A stretch of 64,000 bases of DNA from Syntrophaceae bacterium UBA7520 (GTDB taxonomy: Bacteria; Desulfobacterota; Syntrophia; Syntrophales; Smithellaceae). The translations under genes and the position numbers were made by a program. Each line of letters begins with the position of its first letter. Position 1 is the stretch's first letter. Below the pieces are notes generated by a model. It did no database searches. It saw nothing but the letters and a program-made list of their open reading frames with translations, and was not told the origin of the DNA. Of the stretch, positions 1 through 8,282 are shown one piece after another. Where the stretch lies: positions 42,082-106,081 of the forward strand of contig DLNC01000024.1 in NCBI GenBank assembly GCA_002478265.1, read 5' to 3'.

Positions 1-714
1 GAATACAATTTTACTTATCATTCCGGTGAAATAGCGGGGAAAATTACCTTAAAGATCGAGCTAAAGAATCCTCCTCCGGGCTGGCGCTTCATTAAACCGT
101 GGTGCGAAAAGGAAGATGTTTGCACGCTTTTTCAGAATGTAAATGTAGAACACTGCGGCGGTAATTATTTTTGTGAGCGGTTTGTAGAATTGCCCCAGCC
201 ATTACCGCCCAATGAAAGCAATATTTACTGGAGTGACGGTTACGTGCGCTGTGGCATGAGCAGCGACTGTGCCATTCCTGATGCTTTTAACCCGGCTAAC
301 TGGCTCGCATATGATAAACCTTACAATTGGCCGGCGCATCCGACCGTCCACTGGGGGAAATGGGACTTTAACTTTGAGTTAAGGATGTTAGCCCGGAAGT
401 GGTATCAAACCTTCGGCAAGCCGCTGGTCATCAATGACATCAGCCTGCCCAAAGGTGGATTGCTGGATATAAATAGCAATTGGAAATCAGAACCGCCGCC
501 GGATGGTCACCAGACTCACCGCAAAGGCATTAATGCCGATATTTTACAAGTTAGCGTTCCGCAAGGTGTGGGGAGGCCATCTGGACCGAAAGATAAGCAG
601 TGGGAAAAAATTTATAGAGATTATGGATTATTTGAAAAGAGAAAACTAAGATATCAAGATGGAGATTATAATCATCTTATATTTACTGGTGGCATTAAAA
701 CAAGCACAAACTAA
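1..714 (+). CDS. C-terminal part of a LAS-type metallopeptidase-like protein (5' truncated by the window)
   Basis: The frame is open from the first base, so this is the last 237 residues of a longer protein; the TTG at 190 is not a real start. Around base 508 the sequence HQTHRKGINAD matches the zinc motif of LAS-family peptidases (MepA M74, VanX/M15), where a His and an Asp seven residues apart bind zinc; here these would be His173 and Asp180 of the visible part. A later NHLIF at about residue 224 supplies the third His. The upstream part is Cys/Trp-rich and resembles nothing I recognise. The family cleaves peptidoglycan peptides or D-Ala-D-X bonds; activity here is inferred. It lies 33 bp before a secreted protein gene on the same strand. 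Confidence 0.5.
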   Translation, partial: EYNFTYHSGEIAGKITLKIELKNPPPGWRFIKPWCEKEDVCTLFQNVNVEHCGGNYFCERFVELPQPLPPNESNIYWSDGYVRCGMSSDCAIPDAFNPANWLAYDKPYNWPAHPTVHWGKWDFNFELRMLARKWYQTFGKPLVINDISLPKGGLLDINSNWKSEPPPDGHQTHRKGINADILQVSVPQGVGRPSGPKDKQWEKIYRDYGLFEKRKLRYQDGDYNHLIFTGGIKTSTN

Positions 715-747
715 TGAGTTATAAAAATATTATTCCAGGAGGCTTAT

Positions 748-1725
748 ATGAATAAAAAGAATTATATCATTTTTTGGGTAACAATAATGTTATTATTTTC
801 TACATATAACCTTTTAGCACAGACAGTTCCCCCGCCACTCAAGAATGTTAAAATCCAGGCGCGTGTTGTCCTGGATGAAAATGGCATATATCACTACTAT
901 CATATTGTTACTAACCCGACCGAAAACAAGATTGGCATCGGTGATGTCAACATTGATATTACCGTTCCCAAATATGGCGTTACTCCCGAATATATAGCAT
1001 CTGAGGGCTATGAGGAACCAGATCATGATGATCATGTTCTTCTTCAAAGAGAAGGTTTGCTTTTTGTTCCAATAGCTTGGAAAACCCATTCGTTATGGAA
1101 AGGTTTTATCGGTTTGGAAGATAAAAGGTTTAGTATATTGGGTACTAATACCGCGGTTATCATTTGGCGAACGAGATACAATTTTTCTACAAAATATCAG
1201 TACCTCCTCAATCCCGGTCAGACCAGTGAAGAATTAGAAATGATCAGCTATGGCTTGCCCGGCATTCGAAAAGTTATTTTTAGGCCGGATTGGACAGAAA
1301 TAAATTGGCCTCCGGAATATCGAAGATTGGAAGAAGAGCCAATTGAAGTATGGTTTGAAAAAGACCGCAAAAAAGAAACCCTTAGCTTTGTCTCCACCAC
1401 CATCGGCCCAACTGCCCCCCCGGCATTTACGCCTCTGCAATTCAATCAACTGCTGCAGGAATATGTCTCCCAGTGCGTCACTTTGGGCTGGCTCAAAGAC
1501 GCTACGCTGACACAACAATTAAATAACTATCTGGCGCAGAGCGCAACGGCCATCAAAGAAAACCGCCTGTCCGATGCCCAGAACATTATTACGCAGTTTA
1601 TGAACGCCGTGCAAAACAGCAATCTCAGCCAGCGCACAACTGAAGCCCACGGTCTTTTGTATTATAATGCGAAGCATTTTCAGCAAGAAATACGCAAACA
1701 AGATAATTTAAGAAGTAAAATTTAG
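748..1725 (+). CDS. Secreted protein of unknown function, short copy of a tandem duplication
   Basis: 325 residues with a hydrophobic signal peptide (residues 1 to about 25, cleavage near LLAQ-T). An AGGAGG ribosome binding site at 737-742 fixes the ATG. The remainder is almost identical to the N-terminal 310 residues of the next gene, with no net insertion or deletion (constant offset 1,051 bp). It then diverges abruptly after a shared LYYNA and ends with 18 unrelated, Lys/Gln-rich residues. It lacks the CARDB-like and C-terminal domains of its neighbour. No family is recognised. It could be a genuine short paralogue or a remnant left by duplication. Confidence 0.75.
   Translation: MNKKNYIIFWVTIMLLFSTYNLLAQTVPPPLKNVKIQARVVLDENGIYHYYHIVTNPTENKIGIGDVNIDITVPKYGVTPEYIASEGYEEPDHDDHVLLQREGLLFVPIAWKTHSLWKGFIGLEDKRFSILGTNTAVIIWRTRYNFSTKYQYLLNPGQTSEELEMISYGLPGIRKVIFRPDWTEINWPPEYRRLEEEPIEVWFEKDRKKETLSFVSTTIGPTAPPAFTPLQFNQLLQEYVSQCVTLGWLKDATLTQQLNNYLAQSATAIKENRLSDAQNIITQFMNAVQNSNLSQRTTEAHGLLYYNAKHFQQEIRKQDNLRSKI
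826..1673 (+). repeat. Direct duplication, copy 1
   Basis: About 850 bp nearly identical to 1877-2724, at a constant offset of 1,051 bp. Differences are mostly single silent changes, which suggests a recent duplication or ongoing gene conversion. Confidence 0.85.
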
Positions 1726-1798
1726 AGAAATTTGTTTTCTGTAAACCAGTTTTAAGTTATTAATGCCTCTTGAATTAACCATATAACTGGTGACAAAT

Positions 1799-3928
1799 AT
1801 GAAAAGAAAAATTTATATCCTCTACTTGGTAACGATATTTTTATTGTTAGTAACAGTCAATCTTTGGGCGCAAACCGTTCCTCCGCCACTCAAAAATGTA
1901 AAAATCCAGGCGCGTGTTGTCCTGGATGAAAACGGCATATATCACTACTATCATATTGTTACTAACCCGACCGAAAACAAGATTGGCATCGGTGATGTCA
2001 ACATTGACATTACCGTTCCCAATTATGGCGTTACTCCCGAATATATAGCATCTGAGGGCTATGAGGAACCAGATCATGATGATCATGCTCTTCTTCAAAG
2101 AGAAGGTTTGCTTTTTGTTCCAATAGCTTGGAAAACCCATTCGTTATGGAAAGGTTTTATCGGTTTGGAAGATAAAAGGTTTAGTATATTGGGTACTAAT
2201 ACCGCGGTTATCATTTGGCGAACGAGATACAATTTTTCTAGAAAATATCAGTACCTCCTCAATCCTGGCCAGACCAGTGCAGAGTTGGAAATGATCAGCT
2301 ATGGTTTACCCGGCATTCGAAAAGTTATTTTTAGGCCGGATTGGACAGAAATAAATTGGCCACCAGAATATAAAATTCTCGAAGAAGATTCAATAGAAGA
2401 TTTGTTTGAAAAAGACCGCAAAAAAGAAACTCTGAGCTTTGTCTCCACTACCATTGGCCCCACCGCTCCCCCAGCCTTTACGCCTCTGCAATTCAACCAG
2501 TTGCTGCAGGAATACGTCTCTAAGTGCGTCACTTTGGGCTGGCTCAAAGACGCTACGCTGACACAACAATTAAATAACTACCTGGCGCAAAGCGCAACGG
2601 CCATCAAAGAAAACCGCCTTCCCGACGCGCAGAAGATCATTACGCAGTTTATGAACGCCGTGCAAAACAGCAATCTCAGCCAGCGCACCACTGAAGCCCA
2701 CGGCCTGCTTTATTACAACGCCAGGTATTTTCCCGGCCAAATGAAACAGGCAAAAGCATCTCCAACCGTGGAAATAGCGCCAAACAGAGGAGAGCATTTT
2801 CTCAACAAAGCGCATGTCACAAGGGTAAAAGTCAGACAGGGCGAGCAGGTGGTAAGCAATTTTCCACTCACCGCTCTGGTGACAGCGGGGCCGCATTCAG
2901 GCCTGGTTTGGAGGGGAAAAACAGACCAAAGCGGCAACTGGTCTTTCAGCTATAAGGGCACAAAACTGGGCACCGATACCATTCGTTTCGTCAAGGAAGT
3001 CGCGGCAGCTATATCATCAGATGTTATTTTATGGCAACCGGACATTATGTCCGAAAGCATGCCGATACTGGTCACCTGGAAGGGCGGGGCGGATTTGATG
3101 CTCAATGAATTTTTCCCGCCCATGATCGGTATTCCCTTTGCCCGTCCGACGATTCCCCTGGAAGAGGCGACCATCAATATCGGCGACATTGCCGCGCCCG
3201 CCAGCGTCACCCGCTGCTATTTGACCAAAGGACAGCAGCCCTCACCGGATGATATTGTTATTTTGGAAAGACGCGTGCCCCCCCTGGAGGCGAATGCCAT
3301 CAGTAAATATCAGGCCGCCGTTGACGTGCCGAAAAACTTAAAACCGGGCATTTATTATGTTTACTGCTGCACCGACGCAAATAAGGAAATCATTGAATTG
3401 GATGAAATGAACAACTGCGAGACGGCTATTGTTCAGGGAGGCATTCCCGTTGCGCCGCCCGGCAGCAGGCATCAGGAAGACGTGGTAAACCGCGCGCCGG
3501 CGGATAGGGATAGCCCAAGCGGCAATCGGCCGCCTGATTGTTCAAAAGCCTATGCCGTGCCGGATACGCTCCGGCCGCCGGATCGTCAATGGCGGAAAGT
3601 ATTTATCAGCGGGGTCACTGATCCGGACGGCGACCAAGTCAGAGTCATGCTGCGTCCGTATATCAGACAGGATGAGCCGGCAAAAGGATTGGAAACGGAT
3701 GATCTTTCACCGGATGTGAAAATAATAAGTCGCTTTGAGAATTTTCTGGAATTAAGGGCGGAACGCTCCGGCACGGCCAATGGGCGTGTTTATCATATCG
3801 GTTTTACCGCGCAGGATGATAAGGGCGGCAGTTGCGAAGGCGTGGTTAAGGTCTGCGTGCCGCATGACCAGGGACAGCAAAAAACCTGCGTTGATGACGG
3901 CCCGTTGTATGATTCGCTAAAGCCGTAA
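1799..3928 (+). CDS. Large secreted multidomain protein, CARDB-like domain (long tandem copy)
   Basis: 709 residues from the ATG at 1799; an in-frame GTG at 1790 is possible, but the ATG has a GGTGA at good spacing. It has a signal peptide ending near LWAQ. The N-terminal 310 residues repeat the preceding gene. The middle (roughly residues 420-560) looks like a CARDB beta-sandwich: MLNEFFPP, then LKPGIYYVYCCTDANKEI and ELDEMNNCE. The C-terminal part has a DPDGDQVRV stretch typical of cadherin-like or Ca-binding extracellular beta domains, with four Cys that may form disulfides. It is probably cell-surface or periplasmic; the role is unknown. Confidence 0.7.
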   Translation: MKRKIYILYLVTIFLLLVTVNLWAQTVPPPLKNVKIQARVVLDENGIYHYYHIVTNPTENKIGIGDVNIDITVPNYGVTPEYIASEGYEEPDHDDHALLQREGLLFVPIAWKTHSLWKGFIGLEDKRFSILGTNTAVIIWRTRYNFSRKYQYLLNPGQTSAELEMISYGLPGIRKVIFRPDWTEINWPPEYKILEEDSIEDLFEKDRKKETLSFVSTTIGPTAPPAFTPLQFNQLLQEYVSKCVTLGWLKDATLTQQLNNYLAQSATAIKENRLPDAQKIITQFMNAVQNSNLSQRTTEAHGLLYYNARYFPGQMKQAKASPTVEIAPNRGEHFLNKAHVTRVKVRQGEQVVSNFPLTALVTAGPHSGLVWRGKTDQSGNWSFSYKGTKLGTDTIRFVKEVAAAISSDVILWQPDIMSESMPILVTWKGGADLMLNEFFPPMIGIPFARPTIPLEEATINIGDIAAPASVTRCYLTKGQQPSPDDIVILERRVPPLEANAISKYQAAVDVPKNLKPGIYYVYCCTDANKEIIELDEMNNCETAIVQGGIPVAPPGSRHQEDVVNRAPADRDSPSGNRPPDCSKAYAVPDTLRPPDRQWRKVFISGVTDPDGDQVRVMLRPYIRQDEPAKGLETDDLSPDVKIISRFENFLELRAERSGTANGRVYHIGFTAQDDKGGSCEGVVKVCVPHDQGQQKTCVDDGPLYDSLKP
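1877..2724 (+). repeat. Direct duplication, copy 2
   Basis: Partner of 826-1673. The reading frame is conserved in both copies. Confidence 0.85.
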
Positions 3929-3951
3929 AAAACCGAAGCTTTAAATAAGAA

Positions 3952-3983
3952 TTGGTGCGCTTAAAAAAAATTAAGCGCACCAA
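3952..3983 (+). terminator. Stem-loop after the secreted protein gene
   Basis: A perfect 13-bp inverted repeat (TTGGTGCGCTTAA, A6 loop, TTAAGCGCACCAA) begins 23 bp after the stop. Only a weak T tract follows, so termination is likely but may be inefficient. It separates this gene from the trp promoter. Confidence 0.6.
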
Positions 3984-4009
3984 ATTTGAATTATTTTAGA
4001 AAAAAAGTA

Positions 4010-4038
4010 TTGACAACTATATTTTGAATTGTTATAAA
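4010..4038 (+). promoter_or_regulatory. Sigma-70 promoter of the trp operon
   Basis: TTGACA at 4010-4015 and TATAAA at 4033-4038 with 17 bp between them, a near-consensus promoter. Transcription would start near 4045, about 20 nt before the leader peptide ATG. Confidence 0.85.
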
Positions 4039-4065
4039 CTGCGCCGTTAATTACGGATAAACAGC

Positions 4066-4143
4066 ATGAAAAAAGAAATTGTAAAAATATCACTTAATAA
4101 CTGGTGGTGGTGGAGCCTCAAAGGGAGGATTTTCCGCCGCTGA
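4066..4143 (+). CDS. trpL: trp operon leader peptide with four consecutive Trp codons
   Basis: A 25-codon ORF starts at ATG 4066 and stops at TGA 4141-4143. Codons 13-16 (4102-4113) are TGG TGG TGG TGG, giving the segment LNNWWWWSLKGR. This is the hallmark of a ribosome-mediated attenuator: stalling at the Trp codons when charged tRNA-Trp is scarce. It lies between a strong promoter and a terminator hairpin ahead of trpE. It is too short for ordinary ORF calling. Confidence 0.95.
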   Translation: MKKEIVKISLNNWWWWSLKGRIFRR

Positions 4144-4179
4144 TTAAGTTTGATTGAAATCAAAGCCGTGGAGAACCTC
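4112..4179 (+). promoter_or_regulatory. trp attenuator: alternative 1:2 and 2:3 pairings
   Basis: Segment 1 (4112-4119, overlapping the last Trp codon) can pair with segment 2 (CCTC 4116-4119 with GAGG 4125-4128; GGAG 4112-4115 with TTCC). Segment 2 (4125-4135, GAGGATTTTCC) can instead pair with GGAGAACCTC at 4170-4179 inside the terminator stem, with one bulged A and one G-U pair. A ribosome stalled on the Trp codons would free segment 2 and form this antiterminator. Pairings are read by eye; no folding energy was computed. Confidence 0.8.
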
Positions 4180-4201
4180 TCGGGGTCTTCACGGCTTTTT
4201 T
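4164..4201 (+). terminator. trp attenuator terminator (3:4 hairpin)
   Basis: AGCCGTGGAGA at 4164-4174 pairs with TCTTCACGGCT at 4186-4196 (11 bp, one G-U), followed directly by a T tract to 4201. It is a standard intrinsic terminator, mutually exclusive with the upstream antiterminator. Confidence 0.9.
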
Positions 4202-4219
4202 ATTTGTGTCCATACCAGT

Positions 4220-4250
4220 AAAGGCCGTGATAAAAGTCACGGCCTTTTTT
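4220..4250 (+). terminator. Second intrinsic terminator immediately before trpE
   Basis: AAAGGCCGTGA at 4220-4230 pairs perfectly with TCACGGCCTTT at 4237-4247 around a 6-nt loop, with a T tract to 4250, only 18 bp before the trpE ATG. Its 5' arm GCCGTGA (4224-4230) is also fully complementary to TCACGGC (4189-4195), the 3' arm of the first terminator, so the two hairpins could exchange partners. Confidence 0.85.
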
Positions 4251-4267
4251 GTTTTTAGGAGAAACGC

Positions 4268-5773
4268 ATGCATCAACCATCTTTTGCCGAGTTTGAAAAG
4301 CTGGCCCAAAAGGGCAACCTCGTCGCCGTCTACCGGGAGATATTGGCCGATGTGGAAACGCCGGTTTCTGTTTTGATGAAGCTTCAGCATAAAAAATACG
4401 TTTATCTGCTGGAAAGCGTGGAAGGCGGCGAGAAATGGGGCCGGTATTCGTTTTTGGGCGCCGATGCCGGAACTGTTTTCCGGGTTAGGGGGGATAAGGT
4501 TTTTGTCGAGGAGGGAGCAAAAATCGCTTCCCGCGAGCATAATGGTCAGCCGCTGAAAGTTCTGCGCGACTTAATGAATCGCTACAAGCCGGTGAGCGTG
4601 CCCGGCCTGCCGCGTTTTTTCGGCGGCGCGGTAGGATTTTTGGGTTATGAAATGGTGCGCTATTTTGAAAAACTGCCGCAAAGTGTTGATGATGATTTGG
4701 ACATTGATGACGCGCTTTTTGTCATCAGCGACACCATCATGATTTTTGACAATATTCGCCACACGATAAAGATAGTGTCCTGCGCTTACACAGAAGAGGC
4801 GGACTCGCTCGGAGAATGCTACAAGGAGTCATGCCGGAAAATTGATGCCATGATCGAAACACTTTCGCTGTCCTCAAGCCACAAAATCAATTCCGCCGCC
4901 TCGGGTGATGATATCTCATTTGCTTCCAATATGACTCCTGAAGAATATCAGAAGATCATTGGCAGAGCCAAGGAATATATCACGGCGGGAGACATTATCC
5001 AGGTTGTGCTCAGCCAGAGATTCGAAACGGCCTGCCGCTGTTATCCTGTAGATCTTTACCGGGCGCTGCGCTATGTCAATCCTTCGCCTTATCTGTTTTT
5101 TCTTAAACTTGATGAACTGGTTTTAATCGGATCATCGCCCGAAGTCATGGTTCGTCTCGAGGGAGATACGATGGAGCTCAGACCCATTGCCGGTACCAGA
5201 AGAAGGGGAGGCACGGAGCAGGAAGACCGCGCCTTGTCTGATGAATTACTTTCCGATGAGAAGGAAAGGGCGGAACACGTCATGCTGGTCGATTTGGGCA
5301 GAAACGATCTAGGCCGTGTCGCACAAACGGGCAGCGTGCAGGTTAATCAGTACATGGTTGTGGAAAAATATTCTCACGTCATGCATCTGGTTTCCAACGT
5401 CCGCGCGCAGCTCGCCCCCGGCAAGGACGCTTTCGATGTGCTGGCCGCGACTTTTCCCGCCGGCACCCTGACCGGCGCGCCAAAAATCCGCGCCATGGAA
5501 ATTATTGACGAACTCGAAAAAGTAAAACGAGGCCCCTACGGCGGCGCGGTTGGTTATTTCAGCTTCAGCGGCAATATGGATTTTTGCATTACCATCCGTA
5601 CAATGGTTTTGAAAAACGAAAAAATTTACGTCCAGGCGGGCGCCGGCATTGTTTACGATTCCCATCCCGAATCGGAACACCAGGAATGCGTAAATAAAGC
5701 CCGGGGTATGCTGCAGGCGGTGCGCCTGGCGGCAAGTGGTTTTGTTATCAAAAACGGAAGCGGAGATAAATAG
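4268..5773 (+). CDS. trpE: Anthranilate synthase component I
   Basis: 501 residues, normal length. It converts chorismate, with ammonia from TrpG, to anthranilate, the first committed step of Trp synthesis. Visible marks are LLESVEGGEKWGRYSF near residue 43 (the LLES element is associated with Trp feedback inhibition) and the conserved C-terminal chorismate-binding blocks PIAGTRRRG, LVDLGRNDLGRV, FPAGTLTGAPK and GAGIVYDS. The ATG at 4268 has TTTAGGAGA just upstream. It is first in an operon controlled by the leader described above. Confidence 0.97.
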   Translation: MHQPSFAEFEKLAQKGNLVAVYREILADVETPVSVLMKLQHKKYVYLLESVEGGEKWGRYSFLGADAGTVFRVRGDKVFVEEGAKIASREHNGQPLKVLRDLMNRYKPVSVPGLPRFFGGAVGFLGYEMVRYFEKLPQSVDDDLDIDDALFVISDTIMIFDNIRHTIKIVSCAYTEEADSLGECYKESCRKIDAMIETLSLSSSHKINSAASGDDISFASNMTPEEYQKIIGRAKEYITAGDIIQVVLSQRFETACRCYPVDLYRALRYVNPSPYLFFLKLDELVLIGSSPEVMVRLEGDTMELRPIAGTRRRGGTEQEDRALSDELLSDEKERAEHVMLVDLGRNDLGRVAQTGSVQVNQYMVVEKYSHVMHLVSNVRAQLAPGKDAFDVLAATFPAGTLTGAPKIRAMEIIDELEKVKRGPYGGAVGYFSFSGNMDFCITIRTMVLKNEKIYVQAGAGIVYDSHPESEHQECVNKARGMLQAVRLAASGFVIKNGSGDK

Positions 5774-5774
5774 G

Positions 5775-6356
5775 ATGATTTTAATGATTGATAATTATGA
5801 TTCCTTTACTTTCAACATTGTCCAGTATCTGGGTCAGATGGGCGAGGAAGTGCGTGTTTTTCGCAATGATCGGATAAAACCCAGGGAAATAGAAAAATTG
5901 AAACCAAAGGCGATTTTCATTTCGCCCGGACCCTGCTCGCCTTGCGAGGCGGGCATCAGCGTGGATGTTATCCGTGATTTTTATCAAGCTATTCCCATCA
6001 TGGGCATCTGTTTGGGGCATCAGTCCATTGGCTACGCTTTCGGTGGGGATGTCGTGCGCGCCGGCCGTATCATGCACGGGAAAACATCGCCGGTAATCAA
6101 CGACGGAAAGACTATTTTCGCGGGGCTGCCCAATCCTTTTCCCGCGGGGCGCTATCATTCTCTGATTGTCAAAAGAGAGACGCTGCCGGATTGTCTGGAG
6201 GTCAGCGCGCACACCCAGGAAGGTGAGATCATGGGACTACGGCATAAGCAGTTTCCAGTGGAGGGTATTCAGTTTCATCCGGAATCGGTGCTGACGCCGC
6301 AGGGCAAAAGAATCATCAGGAATTTTTTGAAATATACCAAAGGAAGGGGGCAATAA
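5775..6356 (+). CDS. trpG: Anthranilate synthase glutamine amidotransferase component II
   Basis: 193 residues from ATG 5775, right after the trpE TAG; the longer open frame upstream overlaps trpE and is rejected. It releases ammonia from glutamine for TrpE. The class I amidotransferase triad is visible: nucleophile Cys in GICLGHQ and the His/Glu of FHPESVLTPQG. The N-terminus MIDNYDSFTFN is typical. Confidence 0.97.
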   Translation: MILMIDNYDSFTFNIVQYLGQMGEEVRVFRNDRIKPREIEKLKPKAIFISPGPCSPCEAGISVDVIRDFYQAIPIMGICLGHQSIGYAFGGDVVRAGRIMHGKTSPVINDGKTIFAGLPNPFPAGRYHSLIVKRETLPDCLEVSAHTQEGEIMGLRHKQFPVEGIQFHPESVLTPQGKRIIRNFLKYTKGRGQ

Positions 6357-6358
6357 AA

Positions 6359-7369
6359 ATGATCAAGGAAGCCATCGACAAAGCGGTAAAAAAACAAGAC
6401 CTGCCCGAAGCGGAAATGATGCAGGCCATGGAAGAAATTATGGAGGGAACAGCCACGCCCGCGCAGATCGGCGCTTTTATCACGGCGCTCAGGATGAAGG
6501 GGGAAACGGTGGAGGAAGTTACCGGCGCGGCGCGGATCATGCGGCAGAAAGCCACCCGTGTCAACGCCTGCGCGACGACAATCGTGGACACCTGCGGCAC
6601 CGGCGGTGATGCGCTGAACACCTTCAATATTTCGACAGCCACCGCGTTTGTTGTGGCGGCGGCGGGCATTGTCGTGGCCAAGCACGGCAACCGCGCCGTT
6701 TCCAGCGGCTGCGGCAGCGCCGATGTGCTCGAAGCGCTGGGCGTGAATATCAGCGCAGATCAGGATATCGTGGAGGAATGCGTGCAGCAGATCGGCATCG
6801 GTTTTCTTTTCGCGCCCAAACTGCACGGCGCGATGAAATACGCCATCGGCCCGCGCCGCGAAATCGGTATCCGCACCATCTTTAATATGCTGGGGCCGTT
6901 GACCAATCCGGCGGGCGCTACCGCGCAGCTTTTGGGCGTTTATGACGCTAAGCTCACCGAGATGTTTGCCGATGTCTTGAAAAACATGGGCACAAAAAGG
7001 GCTTTTATCGTGCACGGTATGGATGGGCTCGATGAGGTTACTTTGTCGCGCGAAACTCGCGTGGCGGAATTAAATGACGGAATTGTCAGAACCTACAACA
7101 TCAACCCAGTTGATTATTTCGGGAAAACTTATCCGTTGGAGGATGTCCGCGGCGGCGACCCGCAGAAAAACGCGCAGATTATCCGCGATGTTCTCTCCGG
7201 GAAAAACGGCGCGTGCCGCAATATCGTGCTGCTCAACGCAGCGCTCGCGATTATCGCCGGGGAAAAGGCCGCTGATGTAAAAGAAGGCATAAAGGTTGCG
7301 GCGGACTGCATCGACAGCGGCGCAGCGGTGAAGAAACTGCAGGCGCTCATTGAAATGAGCAACACTTAA
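6359..7369 (+). CDS. trpD: Anthranilate phosphoribosyltransferase
   Basis: 336 residues. It transfers phosphoribose from PRPP to anthranilate. The glycine-rich PRPP loop DTCGTGGDALNTFNIST and KHGNRAVSSGCGSADVLE are present, as is GPLTNPA. It begins 2 bp after trpG, implying translational coupling. It is not fused to TrpG as in enterobacteria. Confidence 0.97.
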   Translation: MIKEAIDKAVKKQDLPEAEMMQAMEEIMEGTATPAQIGAFITALRMKGETVEEVTGAARIMRQKATRVNACATTIVDTCGTGGDALNTFNISTATAFVVAAAGIVVAKHGNRAVSSGCGSADVLEALGVNISADQDIVEECVQQIGIGFLFAPKLHGAMKYAIGPRREIGIRTIFNMLGPLTNPAGATAQLLGVYDAKLTEMFADVLKNMGTKRAFIVHGMDGLDEVTLSRETRVAELNDGIVRTYNINPVDYFGKTYPLEDVRGGDPQKNAQIIRDVLSGKNGACRNIVLLNAALAIIAGEKAADVKEGIKVAADCIDSGAAVKKLQALIEMSNT

Positions 7370-7393
7370 GGTGCACGTAATTAATATTATTTA

Positions 7394-7486
7394 GTCATTG
7401 CGAGTCCCGGTTTGCCGGGACGAAGCAATCTTAAAAGTTGTTTCAATTATTAAACGGTTTTGCAGCAAAGCTTATCGCTATGACAT
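7394..7486. repeat. Palindromic repeat element, copy 1 (between trpD and trpC)
   Basis: It begins GTCATTGCGAG and ends TCGCTATGACAT, near-inverted termini shared with the copy at 10176-10258. Inside is a GTCCCGG-TTTG-CCGGGAC hairpin followed by GAAGCAATC. Such CATTGCGAG palindromes are familiar dispersed, MITE/REP-like elements in many bacterial genomes. Its presence explains a spurious upstream extension of trpC. Confidence 0.75.
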
Positions 7487-7502
7487 GCGCGATTGGAAAA
7501 AA

Positions 7503-8282
7503 ATGATATTAGATAAAATTGTCGAAACAAAAAAAGCAGAAGTGTCAGAGTTGAAAAAATCCGTGACCAAAGCGGATTTTGAAAAGAGGATTTCCGCGCT
7601 GGGTGCCTGCCGGGATTTTAAAAAGGCGATCAGCAGCGGGCCTTGCAATATTATCGCCGAGGTAAAATGCGCGTCTCCTTCCCGCGGCAGATTTCTGGAG
7701 AACTTTGACTATCTGCGCATTGCTAAAAATTTTGAGCAAAACGGCGCCGTGGCTGTTTCCGTACTGACGGATGAAAAATATTTCTGCGGACATAAAAGCT
7801 ATCTTGCGCAAGTCAAGGATAAGATTTCGCTTCCGGTCCTACGAAAGGATTTTGTCATTGATCCGCTGCAGATTTATGAAACACGCGCTATCGGCGCGGA
7901 CGCTATTTTGCTGATTGTTCGCGTTTTGGGTCAGAAGATTGAGAAATTTATGAAGCTGGCCGATGGTCTTGGTTTGGCCGCGTTGGTCGAAGTGCATACG
8001 GAAGAAGAACTGGCCGTGGCGCTTGCAGCCGGAGCGGAAATTATCGGCATTAACAACCGCAATCTTGATTCATTTGTCACGGATATCAACACGAGCCGCG
8101 AACTGAAAAAGAAGATTCCGGCGGGCGCTGCCGTTGTGGCGGAAAGCGGCATACACAGCGGAAAGGATATTGAGTTGCTCATGCAGGCGGGCATAAAATC
8201 TTTTTTAATTGGCGAGGCTCTGATTACCGCGCCGGATACGGGGAAAAAACTGAAAGAATTTATCAGGAACGGGGATAAATGA
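7503..8282 (+). CDS. trpC: Indole-3-glycerol phosphate synthase
   Basis: 259 residues from ATG 7503 (MILDKIVETKKAEV), the normal family start; the frame is open back to 7398 but that part is repeat-derived. It closes the indole ring of CdRP. EVKCASPSRG (substrate/catalytic Lys), VLRKDFVIDP, IGINNRNLDSF and VAESGIHS are typical TIM-barrel blocks. Its stop overlaps trpF (ATGA). Confidence 0.96.
   Translation: MILDKIVETKKAEVSELKKSVTKADFEKRISALGACRDFKKAISSGPCNIIAEVKCASPSRGRFLENFDYLRIAKNFEQNGAVAVSVLTDEKYFCGHKSYLAQVKDKISLPVLRKDFVIDPLQIYETRAIGADAILLIVRVLGQKIEKFMKLADGLGLAALVEVHTEEELAVALAAGAEIIGINNRNLDSFVTDINTSRELKKKIPAGAAVVAESGIHSGKDIELLMQAGIKSFLIGEALITAPDTGKKLKEFIRNGDK

Noticed and set aside
6275..7015. 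Long minus-strand ORF opposite trpD, and similar antisense ORFs
   Set aside because: They mirror codon bias of the real genes, lack ribosome sites and resemble no protein family.
7398..7502. N-terminal extension of trpC
   Set aside because: It is translated from the palindromic repeat; family members start at the ATG at 7503.
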